This document shows, in pieces, positions 1 through 12,600 of a DNA stretch of 64,000 nt (the stretch's first letter is position 1; every line of letters starts with the position of its first letter). The stretch lies in contig JAMKCF010000003.1 of NCBI GenBank assembly GCA_023634235.1, forward strand, positions 14,044,742-14,108,741. The letters are read 5' to 3'. Source of the stretch: Pisaster brevispinus. Taxonomy: Eukaryota > Echinodermata > Asteroidea > Forcipulatida > Asteriidae. The notes beneath the pieces were generated by a model. That model was not told the origin of the DNA, made no database searches, and worked only from the letters and a program-made list of their open reading frames with translations. The position numbers and the translations under genes are program-made.

Positions 1-388
1 GTAAATGGCGTCCAGAAACTACTTGACCAAAGAAAACTGTTTCCTCCATGTTGCAACTCTCTCTATACACAGCTCTGCCGGCGCTACATAAGTGTCCATT
101 ACTATTGTTTATATCAGAGCTGCCAACAATTGAGTCTTGCAATCAGGGAGATTTTAAGCAACAATCAGCGAGATAGTTAAAATTACGTTCAAAATCGCAG
201 GGAAAAAGTTTCCATAATCTGGGAGTTTTTCAAGTTTGCTCATCAGAACATGGAAAGTAAGATTTATTTTCAGGAAACTTTCTGCAGAATCAGGGAGAGT
301 TGGCAGCTCTGTTATTGTTATTTATTTATATTTAACCCTGATCTTCTCAAGCCACACCATGATATAACTTGATTCTCTTTTCACTCAC
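1..388 (-). other. SGSM intron after exon 11, with a fold-back repeat
   Basis: The interval is intronic. Bases 115-311 form a roughly 197-bp element bounded by CAGAGCTGCCAAC and its inverse GTTGGCAGCTCTG, with internal 'aatcagggaga' copies in each half. Nothing else was recognised. Confidence 0.6.
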
Positions 389-688
389 CATACTCCGGTT
401 TGAACGCCTTGATAATCCTGAATACATAATCCGTTGCCTCCTCTCCTTCGAAGATCTGCGTCCCTTCCTTCTGAGTTGAGTTCAGTGGGGACGTCTTGCG
501 GCGCAGTTTGGGCAACACCTTCCCTTTACCCCTCTGAGACCACAGAGGGGGGTCCAGCTGACCCCGAGGAAGGAGTCCATTCTCAAGGCAGGTCAAGAAG
601 GCCAGCAGGTGGCCCCCTTTGGGGAAGTGGATGGGGGGATACTGCACGCCATCCTGGCCCACCAGGACCAATGTTCCCCCACTGTCAG
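389..688 (-). CDS. SGSM1/2-like: SGSM exon 11, PH-like region
   Basis: A 300-nt exon encodes [20 protein letters not shown], then [41 protein letters not shown], and the segment [10 protein letters not shown]. It completes the PH-like domain that in SGSM proteins precedes the TBC domain. The acceptor is CTTCCACAG. The donor GTGAGT shows that the gene continues beyond the left edge. Confidence 0.95.
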
Positions 689-3600
689 CTGTGGAAGACA
701 AACGTGAGAGATATTAACAGGGCAATGTCATTATCAGTTTCAGTTTGCATAACCATATGACCATATGAGGCGTATCTAACAATAATAATTTGGGAGGCTT
801 ACTGGCAGCTGAGATGCTAAATTGCGAGGAACGCGGCTACAACATGTTCTTAGCTGCAGGCATGCAAGGGCTTGGCAGTTGGCCACATCAACCATATTAG
901 AAGTGTTTGATTTTTCCAGAAGGAAGAAAACCGAAGGGCCCTAAGGAAAACCCCTGTGGCATAGGAGTGAACCATCGCACAACTCTACTCACATTACGGC
1001 CTTAGCCAGCTATCAAACCAGGGTCACATTGACGGGAGGCAAGCACTTTATGCACAAGTCACCATGCCGCCCCTAGATATCATTGATTGCAATACTGTTA
1101 AAAATTCCCCCCCCCCACAAGGAAATCAACATGTGAATCTCTTACTCAGAGATTAAAGAGGCAAAAGCACAAGCTTTGAAATAAATACCGACAGACGTTT
1201 AGTGAAGAGGGTTATCAAACGTGACTTACGCTGTTGATGGCAATGGAGATACACAATGTCCTCCAAGTTGACTGTCACTGCATAGTCCCAGTAGATACTG
1301 CAATTAAGAAGAACAAACAACGTCCACATTATACACCATCCTGTACTGTCCCCCAATCATCAGAAAGTTCCAGTCCAGTCTGGTAACATGGGTAAGAGTT
1401 CATGAGTGAAGTTAAGACACTTGGGAATTGGAAAATGAATTTCATACAATCAGTATTATTTATAAATCTATACTGGACTAACTATTTACTGTTCATTCTT
1501 GTATGTGATGGCCCTCTAAAGGATGTTGTCTGTTTGTATAATTTGTCGTGCTGTTTTGGTTGGGTTTTTTTTGTTAGATTTTTGGGCTTTGTATGTTCTG
1601 ATGTCTGTTGTGTCTTTATTTTCTTGCGTAATTATTTCTATTATACTTTTGTACTTTTGTTCTTTGTACACTTTGTGTTGTTTTGGTCGAATAAAATAGT
1701 AACAACTTGTGGTTGGAAACATTGAAGCTAAAGTTGGCATGGTATTAAGGTGAAAAATTGAGGATTTACAAAGATCAGTATTTTATTCGCCAGCAGGAAA
1801 TCTTTTGACTGCATGAGGGCGCTTTTCAAGGGCAAATTTCCTTTTGCATCACAATTACAATTTTATCTTATTTTGACTGTCTGTATGTTGAATGAGAAGT
1901 CTGATTTAGAGTTCTCTTGGGTATCTAGAGCAGACTAGACTCTAAATGTCAGCTGAACGCTGCAAGGTTTGACTAGACAGTCTATCGGGATCAGCCAAGC
2001 CCTGGAAAAAAACCTTTCTCGAGTCAAATTCACAAGCTATGTACATTTAATGAGTAATTTAACGATAATGGTAGGTTTTATTCAATATGACAATTACTTG
2101 TCTTTGCAGCGCAAATTCCCCCCAAAATTCAAGTTCAAAAGAACTTTACAGAGTAAAAGACTAAAAAATACACGAATAACGTAAAAAAAAAGAAGAAATA
2201 AATATGCCGAGACTATCCAATTCGCCGTATTTTTGACCATGTGAGGGCGTATGTGGATAAATTTCACATGATGAAAAACAAGTAAACAAACAGGGTTTAC
2301 TCACTTTTTTATCGCTATTTTTTATGTATTTCTTCATTGGTGCAAGAAAACTACAAACAGGCAATTATAATAAGCTAAAACTGCTATTGCGATGCAAGAC
2401 ATTCCCTGATGACAGCGCCCTCATGCAGTCAAAAATATGGTCAATTACTGTGTAGGAAGTTCACGTTGAATAATTCCCAGCCTGGAGTAGTCATCAGGGA
2501 GTACATGATTTAATCATGTTTAAATACATCTACATGAGGTGGGTGGGGGATTACAGCAAGAGGAATAGTATTGGCCCAAGACTACATGAGAGACTGTACA
2601 TTGTCTGCTGCTTTTATTACCAGGCCGTCTTTCCTTTTTATAGCCTGAGTTTTTGCCAACCAAGGTTGGAAAACTATGGGAAGCCATAAATGCAAAGCAA
2701 AAAAATACAGTAACAGTTTGTAACAATGTTACACAACTGCTCAAAAATAGTGTTGAATTTGTTGGAAACAAAGCAACCAATCATGGGATGTGGGTTTTTC
2801 TTTTAATTGAAGGTTTGCAAAAATTTTGAATTTGGACACAACATCTGTTAACACGTGTTTTGCTAACATTCGGCTGCCCATGCCAAACAGCGCAGTTTGT
2901 TTATCATCAATTGAAAAGTCTATTACAATTGAAAGGTCTATTGTGTACATGGTGTAAGAAGAATAGTCTGGCTCCTTCTTAAGGCAGGGTCATACTTTGG
3001 AATTGACCCCACAAAACAATTTCTATCCGAAACCTTACTTGTTATAAAGATGGTAATGGTAGTAAGCATCCTGTGAAATTATTTTGTCTGAAATGTCCCC
3101 AGTGATTAGAAACCAATATAGCTATGTCAACAACATTGGAATCCCCAAAACTCACCTCAAGGTGAGTTTTGGAGATTCAAAATTCCATGGTGTCTATTTG
3201 TGAATGCTGAGGCCAGAGATGCGGTTGGTACCCTGCTGTCACCTCGCTAAACATAGATGGATTTGATGTTCAGAATGAAACTACTGTGACAGTTTTTTGC
3301 TGTTTTCTCAACAAGCAGGCTCTGTATTTAGCTGAAACTTTCACAGGTGACCTTTACTGCATCTGTCTTGATAATTTGGCCTATAAATCAGCATTACGCT
3401 GACAAATCCCAGTCCATGACCCAAGCTTTCTGTACGTTGTGCTACAACCATTACTGCAGGTAGGGAATCAGACCAAATTGCTCACAGGAATTTTTACTTT
3501 TTCCTTTCTTCTTTTTTCTACAATTGTAGCACCTAATTTTCTAGTGTGTGTATCCGGGCATTCGTGTGTAATTTTCCAAAGATCTGCTCTGTCTTATCCT

Positions 3601-6600
3601 GTACTTTCATTAGACAAACATGAACTTGTCTGTGAGTGGCCTAACATGCGCGAAGTCGTCGTCACAATGCAACAAAGCCATAACTCGATTCTGCAACAAA
3701 GTCATATCAAGCGCAAACACGCACCGTGCAATAACTTTGTATCTCTGCGTACATTGGCTTTGTGTGTACATTCAGGTATTTGTAAATGAGATACAACCTT
3801 TTGACATTCTAAAACTCCTGTTTCATGTAAACCCTAATGTAGAAGATACAACCTTGTTGCAATGACACGACGATGTAATAACGTTTTAGTTGAGTAATCC
3901 TAACGTGTGTACCAGAGATGAGACTGTATGAAGATGAAAAATCCAGAAAATTTGAAAACAAGTTCCCTCTATGTGTGGAGATGAAGTCAATCGAATTCCT
4001 AAATGTTGAATTGTAGAGGTTTACAGACACTGTACATCACTTCAGATAGATATCTGAAAGTCTGGTCACAACAAGTCTACCATCTCTGTGATGGCATTTT
4101 CACCTCTTTCATGTCTTTGGAGAAAATCTGGAAGGTACAGGGAGACCATAACAAAATCCTGACAACACGCCTGGTGTACATAAGAACATAGATTGTCAAA
4201 TAAAGTTGTTGAATTGAAGTCTCAAGGCTCATCTCAGGTTAATATAGTAGATAGTTGCCACAAATGGCTTGTATAAAAATGCCCAAAGCAGCCAGACCCG
4301 ACTTGTATAAAAATGCCTATAGTGGCCACAAACGGCTTTTATTAAAGTCTCAATACCCAGCTCCAGTCACCCCTACAATGATACAAGATGCTCACAATTT
4401 CTGATTAATCTGAGTCTTTTTGGCAAATTACTATCCACAAAATTGTCTGCATGAGATACTTTGAAGACTATGCTTTACATGTATATGACTTTCTCTTCTA
4501 CTGTATGAAAAACATCCAAAGGTCCACACAATCTGCAATGGATTATGAACTGTGAAATTACATGCACATGTACATCCACAGATGGCATGTTGGCATAAAC
4601 CCTTCATAGACCATAGCAGCCCAAACCAGCCTGTTCCTAAATATTTATAGCAGCTGCAAACGGTTTGTTTTGAAATGCCCACACTGGCTGCAAATGTTTT
4701 GCATCAAAATGCCTATAGTGGCCACAAACGGCTTTATCAAAATGCCTATAGTGGCCACAAACGGCTTTATCAAAATGCCTATTGGCCACAAACGGCTTTA
4801 TCAAAATGCCTATAGTGGACACAAACACCTTTATCAAAATGCCTTTAGACCCATTGCGCAACGCGCAGCGCACATACACGCGCGTCTCCTGTCCGCCATG
4901 CTGGGTGTCAAAACGTGTACAAAAGGATGGTACACGTGTTTACGAACAATGCGCATGTGAACACGTGTACCATCCTTTTGTGCACATTTTGACACCCAGC
5001 ATGGCGGACAGGAGACGTGCGTGTATGTGCGCTGCGCGTTGTTCAATGGGTCTATAGTGGCCACAAATGGCTTATTACATCGACTTACACTCAATCCCCC
5101 AAAAAAGGTTTTTAAAAAGGTCACGTCCAGAGTTTACCTATTCTATATACTTTTCCCATGCTAACACATTACCTACAGTTTAAAAACAAAACAAAACTTC
5201 TGTTTTATACTGGTTTTCCAGACATCCACAATGGAAAAATGTTGTCCTAAAATCAGCAGTATTAGTAACTATGGTCTGGTGGTGATTAAATAGAAAAGAA
5301 TGGCCTCTAAAAGGTTATAAATAATTTCTCCCCGCGCTGCTCCAGAAAAATTCGGGGGAAAACAAATTCTTATTAACTCAACCCATCTGCATCTCTAAAT
5401 TGAATCCAAAGCTAGCAAGGGCACATACGCATCTATGAATTGATGAGGCAGGATCCTCAACAAACCTCATTATTTTTGCAGCGAGTTAATGAGCAGAGTT
5501 CCAAGATTAAGAACGGAGTTAATGAGTGAAATGACACAAAAAGAAAGCATTTGTAATCATGACAATTTGTAGACATGTTGCTTATCTCTTGGTGAGAACC
5601 CAGATTAGCAATTCTACAGTTACATGTCAATACAATAACCAGGGCTAACAGAAATCAAGCTATTTGGATTATTTTTGTACAAATTGTTATATATTTTTGT
5701 TTAATGTTAGTCATCTTTTTATTAAAAACCCCCTCCATTCAACTGTCTTTTTACTTATTTGGTTGTTAGTAAGTCAGTAGGCGTGTTTGTTGAGCTGTTT
5801 GTTGAGCTGTTTGTTTGATATCTGTCTGTCTGTTTGTACATATGTTGGGTCTGGTTGTTTTAATCATTGTACGTTTGTTCTCTCTCGTTGTGTACTGTAT
5901 ATGAACTGTTATTTCTTTTGAATGTACGATTTTTGTAATTTCATTTGATTTCAGTTTTTTTAATAAACTATTGTTATTGACAGTGAACATCTTTCAATGC
6001 ATCAAGTCAGAAAAACTGATTTTAGATACCTGGGGGCACTGAGTGACCCAGGTAATGACCTGATGGATATATGTACAGGCCTCTTTAATTTTTCTTGCAT
6101 CTTTTAAGGATGCTTCTTTTCATTTTTTCCCTTCATCTTCAGAGATGCATGCACTCCTCCCTTGCAAGCAGCGTGTCTTAAATTTGAAGGTGCTAAGTGA
6201 TGTATAAGTGGGTGACAAGTTCAAGAAAAGATGAGGCTAGTAGTGTAATAGTATTATGAATAGTCGGATATCAGCCATAAATTAAGACCCGTAGACCGTA
6301 TCAAACCGATGACAGATAAACCGGAAAAACCACAGAGAGGTGAAGATAAGATACAGGCAGCAAAAAATCCTATCAGGTGGTAAAAGTTCATTATTGTTTA
6401 CATCAAGTGCAGGTATAAGTACAAGTGTACATCTCTCTGGGCACACACAGGAACAGCCTGGCAAGTCCGGAAACCGTATCAAACTGATGACAGATTGGAA
6501 CATAACTGGGAATACCAACAAATTATACAGTGAGGTGAAGATATACTGTACTACTGGCTGCACAATTCGCCATTTTTTTTTTTACCGCGTGAGGGCGTAT

Positions 6601-9600
6601 GTGAACAGAATTCACGTGATGCAAAACAAGTAAACAAACAGGTTTTTCATCATTGTTGTTATAAGTGTGTTTATATATTTCGTCATTGATGCACAGCGTA
6701 CAGGCAAATAAAATAAGATAAAACTGTAATTGTGATGTGAGACAATTCCATGATGAAAGCGCCCTCATGTGGTCAAAAATATGGTCGATTCCCATCAGGT
6801 AGTAAAAGTTCACTATTGTTTACATGAAAAACAATTCTACCCCAGCTACCTGATTGTTTACCCAAACACCCAATCAAGTTGACAACAGACAGCAATGCAG
6901 GGTTCTCCCTTCACAGTGGTCCGCTGGCCAAACACCAGTTAAAACACTTGAGGACCAGTCAAATTCTCTCCAAGTGGTCCAGGTTGCTAGTTCAGTGTTG
7001 AAAAGCATCCCTATAGTTTATGAATTATGGACAAGTGCAAAAGCTGCTGGACCAGTGAAATGAAAAGCTAACTGGTCCTGTTGCCTTGTCACTCCAACAG
7101 TTACGAGCAAACCCTGGGAATATAACCTGGGGAACCAAACGATTACACAGTCAGATAGAAAGTGGACTGCGAGTATCAAAAGTACTATTAGGCATTATAG
7201 TTTTTGTTTACACAAAGTGCAAGGATGTATGTACAACCTCCCGGGAACACCTAGCAACAGCCTCTAAGTCTCGTATGGTATGAAACTAAAGCCCTGTCTG
7301 AGTTGGCGGCTCTGGCTACGGCTATGGCTCTTGCTAAGGCTGTATGTAAGGCCACCCTATGCTTCAACGTTTGCTCCAATGATGAGTAGGGCACAGCGGC
7401 AGCTGCAGGCGCTAATTCGGGCACAGCCTAATTACAGCCTGCAACTAACCTGGGAAATCAAGAGTCTCAAACACAATATATATTAAAGATATTCACGTAC
7501 ATGTACGATTCTATTGTAACTTGTTTTGTATTGTGTTGTATTGTAATTCCTATGAAAAAGCTGCACAGTAATAGATCCCTGGGATAGGCCGCCATTGCTA
7601 AAGGACAGACAATTGGAACACGCATGCGTGTACCGTATGTTCGCACCACCCACAACTATCAGCCAATGAGAGGTCTTCTTTTGACCTCAATGAGGGCACT
7701 GTTAAGGCCATATGCAAAGAGTATTAAAAGTACATTAATGTTTCTGTAGTGCATGTAAATCGATGCACACCTCCCACAGCAAAGACAACAGTCCTGTGTT
7801 TTGTCCCAGCAGAAAGTATCAAACTAAAAGACAGACTGAAAATAACTAAGGAACCTAATACCCTTTTCACACTGGAGATTTCCCAAGAAAATTGCTTGGT
7901 CTTTGGCACACTTGACTTGCCAACCCCCAGCAAACTTCCTGGAAATAGCTAGCCCTGCTCGGGACTAAGTGTAAAGCGAGATAAACCTATGGTTATCAAA
8001 TCAAACAGCGTTGGATTTTTCCCAAGAGGAAACTGCATGAAGCATGAGATGAACACATGATGGCAGTGGGGATGGGATGATCTAATGAACTATCATGGTG
8101 CAAGAGACACTAAGGAACCAGCCAGCCAGACTTACTGACAGACATGGACACACACACAGAGAGAGAGGTATCCAGAAGAAAGACAACATACAAACCAGAG
8201 GCGTTACAGAGACATTACTCTAAATGTCAAGAATCAGGCCGAAAATCTACGTGTCCATCGTGCATTGTGCGTAATGCACAATCTTTTAAGATGAAAATAC
8301 ACGCCATGCAATGCATACCATTTTAACAAATAACATGGAGTTATGTGTTTTTAAGCGCTACATACAAAGTTTGGACCTGACAACAAAAGAAGTCCACATA
8401 ATGCAGGGACATCAAACACTATGTGGACTTACACACCTCCACACAGTGTTCTTTTAACAGTGTTGATAAAATATGGCTTAAATTCTTAAGTGCACAGAAA
8501 TAAGGAATATGCACAGAGTATGTGCAACACAGAAATGTGTACTGCTTGGTGTGCCTTTTCCTTTTTACGCTTTGCGCATTTACGCATTATGCACAATCCA
8601 TGATGGACACACGGATTTCCGGCCTTAAGCCATGTCCGAATTGGTGGCTCCGGCTGCAGCTGTCGCTAAGGCTGTTGCGTAGGGCAGCCTAAGCTTCAAC
8701 GCAACGTGGTGATCCAGCCCCAGCAGCTAATTCGTAAATGGCCTCAGTCTACATTGAAAGGAATGAGTGTTAACCTACATCCCTGCTGGCATCTTTGTTG
8801 TTTTCCCATAAGAAGACAGCACCAACAGACAAAGACAACGCTTCTTTGGTTTTTCATCAAACTCCCCGCTCCCGGTACAAAATGGTTGTTCCATAATTAA
8901 AGAGGCGCTTCAATGACAAATTCAGTTTTGCGATAAACTCAGTTTCCAATTGATAGAGTCATCATTAAAGTCAGGAGACAAAATTAAAAGTCTCTAACTT
9001 CGCGTTAAAATGGTGTTAAATATAATTTTGTATGATACCCTTTCATAGCGAAATTTGAAACGTGACGTCATCGAACATCAAAAACAAATGGGTCTGTACA
9101 ATACAAAGATAAATATTTGTTGCCACTTAAAAGGTAAAATCCATGCTGATCTGATTGAATATCATCAAAATTCAGGAATGAACTAAAAATTCTCTGTACA
9201 AAAACGTACAGACCATATATTTGAATTGTGATGTCATCGAACATTTTTGGATTTTGACAACAATTGCACTTGAAGGGTATCAAACACAGTGGCCTTTTTA
9301 CACCATTTGAACCTAAGGTTAGAGACTTGTAAATCTTTTTTTCCCACCTTCATAAGGACTCTGTTTAGTGGAAAATGAGTGGATCACAAAACTGAATTTG
9401 ACCTTGAAGCCCCTCTTTAACATTTTGTGCAAAATAGCAAAGATCCTCCACTACCCAGGGGAGATGAGGCACAGGCGGACAGCGTTCTAAACACTCGGCC
9501 AATTGATTTCCGAATGCCTGTCAATTGATTAGCCATTGTTATGTCATGGAAATCAAAACAAATGTTTGCATATCCTTTCCAATTTACCAGTTAGCCACGC

Positions 9601-12600
9601 ATTCAGGCCAAGTATTGATTTTTGTTTCCCCACTTCTATTTACCGAACGTAGTTATGTACACTGTACATGCAGGGTACTGGCTCGATGATCAGGAATCTC
9701 ATTTGTTCTTAAATTCAAGTAATAAGCCACAGGAGAAACTGACCGGGGAAATTTTAAATAATTTGCGATTGAAAAAAGAAAAATTGAGTAAAGCAGGATT
9801 TGTACCGTCGACCTCAAGATGAATGTGCTGACGCTCTACCAACTGAGCTATCCATCTCTTGGGATACTGCCAACATAGGGCTAGATAGCTCAGTTGGTAG
9901 GGCCACAGCACGTTAGTCCGTTAATCTGTAGGTTGTTGATTCAAATCCCGCTCTGGTCAATCTTTCTTTGTTCAACGCAAAATTATTTGTTAAAAATTCA
10001 TCAGGACAAAGATACCAGCGTAACTCAGTCTACAATGTCTACAAGAATTCTCTACAAGTATTGGATAAGATCTTAGCCATCACCGCTTGCTTGGGAAGAG
10101 GGTTCCCTTAACAGCCACCTGCATCCCCTTTGAAGTTGTAATGAGTTAGTTGCAAGTCATGACTGAAAGAGGTTATAGACCCTTTGGAAATGCTGTCACA
10201 GCCAAGCTCAAACATACATGTAGTTCACGATAGATGCCATCTTTATGGGCAGTTTTGATTTTGGCTTTAGGCCGAGTCAAGGTTGTAATTTTTTAACACA
10301 GCCAAGTGATTCACCGGCCAATCATGCAGGGCATAGTTGTGCGATAAAAAATTATACAATTGATTGCCCATAAAGGTGACAGACTTTACACTTTGTGAGG
10401 TCAAGTGGGGACTATCTGTAATATATGCGTGTGTGCAGCTGACAAGGGGGTCCAGCTGACCAGGGGCAAATTTCATAGAGCTGTTAAACGAAAAGAGGTG
10501 CAAACAAAATTTTCTGCTAAGTAAGTTAGCAGGGCACCAGTTATAAACAATATAGGTTGCAAAGTGTTTTGGCTGGTAACCTATTTCTGCTAAGCAATAT
10601 TTTCCTGTGCTAAGCAATTTGTTGGGCTTAAAGTTTTTTATGAGTACAGGCCCATTTGGTAGGAGACCACACACATGGCAGGTGGCCCCTTTTGGCGAGT
10701 GGATGGGAGGAGGGGGGGGGGGGACTGGACCGTTCTGGCCAACCAGGGGCCAATTTTATAGCACTGCTTATTGGTAAGCAAATTTGTGCGCTAACTATAC
10801 TGACGAATTTGCTTAAGAGTAAGCGCATTTCACAAGTTAGCAAGAAAATTAGGTGGCCAGCTTGTGCGTTCACAATGGATTTGCATTGTTACGTTATTCA
10901 TTTTCATACTGTATGCACCGGAAGGTTAGCATGCTTTTGCGCATGCTTACGGTTAGCAGCGCTGTGAATTGAAAACTCACCCAGTTAAGCGCAAAATCAG
11001 CCGATAAGCATCTCTATGAACTTGGGCCCAGGACAACTATCGGCCAATGACGTGTCATCTCTTGACCTCGTTAGCAAGAGTCCTTTGTGAGCTTGTGACA
11101 TCATATGCAAAGGGTCTAACAGAAATCAGGAGCCCTTTCCAACCCATGGCTTTGACTTATCCCGCCATTTTGAATTTTATGTGCTTGCTCTATGCAGCTC
11201 TACCGAGTGGCTGATAGTACCTAAGCCGTAGCCGTAGCCATGGATTGAAAGAAGGGCCACAAGGTGGCAACCAGTGCATGACTGAGATTAAGGTTTCCAT
11301 AGCCTGTTTAGATTTAGCCAATTTAACCGATGCAGTTCAACTTACCGTGTTCGATACACAAAATTACTGACAAAACAAAACAGAATGAAAATAAAAATGA
11401 CATTAATCTTTCAAAAACACTATTTGACATACTGAATGCATCAAACCAATAAAAACAATCCGGTAATAACCTGATGATTCGACCCCAGTGGATTCTTTCT
11501 CAAAAGACCACAAAAAATCAACAAAATATATATTTCAATTGTACCTTCACCTGGGGGAAAAAACGTACAAACTAAAATAGTCAATTAGTACAGCAGGTAC
11601 ATGTAGTTGATGGGATTGTGCATTTGATACAAGCATGGAATTCGGAAAACAGTCAGAGTACGTCATGAAAAAGATATTTGGCTACATAGGGCCATCGCTA
11701 ATTTGTCCTTTGAAAAAATACAGGTGGAATAACAAAGAATGGCAGCCTTTAAATTTTTTTGCCACACTAAAGATAACACAAGGCGGCATGAAGTCTTTAG
11801 AACAATTTCATAAAGTTTTTTTGCAGACAATATTGCTAAGCAAATTCTTTTGCTAAAGAAAACACTGGCAGGGCAGTAGGGCACCAGTCATAACAATAAG
11901 AATGACATGGCATTTTGGTTGGTAGCTGGGCAAATTTGTTTAGTGGCTAAGCATATTTTAGTGCTATGTCAGGAAATTGGGCCCTGCTTACCACAAGTTA
12001 TGGCCCATAAGAATCACATGCTTTACGAAGCACCTTAAGTACAGAATTCTGTGGTAAGCAGTGCTATGAAATTGAGCCTTGGTCATGTTGGTGTCGTACA
12101 TGTATCTGTGGGTAGTTCTTCCTACTTTATTCGTGATAGCTAGGTGAGCTTAATCACACTAAATAGTATCAAAGATAGGGAGATTGATATTGACAAAATA
12201 GGGAGATCAATATTGACAAAATAGCGAGTCCGATACTGACAAAATAGGGAGATCGATATTGACAAAATATCAAGACCGATATTGACAAAATAGGGAGACC
12301 AATATTGACAAAATAGGGAGAACGATATTGACAAAATATCAAGACCGATATTGACAAAATAAGGAGACCAATATTGACAAAATAGGGAGACCGATATTGA
12401 CAAAATATCAAGACCGATATTGACAAAATAGCGAGACCGATATTGACAAAAATTTCAAGACCGATATTGACAAAATAGCGAGACCGATATTGACAAAATA
12501 GGGAGACCGATATTGACAAAAAAGAGAGACCAATTTTGACAAAATAGGGAGAACAATTTTGACAAAATAGGGAGACATCAACATAGGACTAAGCACTTCG

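Noticed and set aside
4637..5124. Overlapping ORFs on both strands
   Set aside because: They come from the 33-bp repeat and the palindrome; the two strands give near-identical peptides because of the symmetry.
12173..12577. CRISPR array
   Set aside because: Units are contiguous with no unique spacers, and this is an animal genome.
12140..12596. Minus-strand ORFs of 62-116 codons (SLFCQYRS..)
   Set aside because: They are translations of the 23-bp minisatellite.
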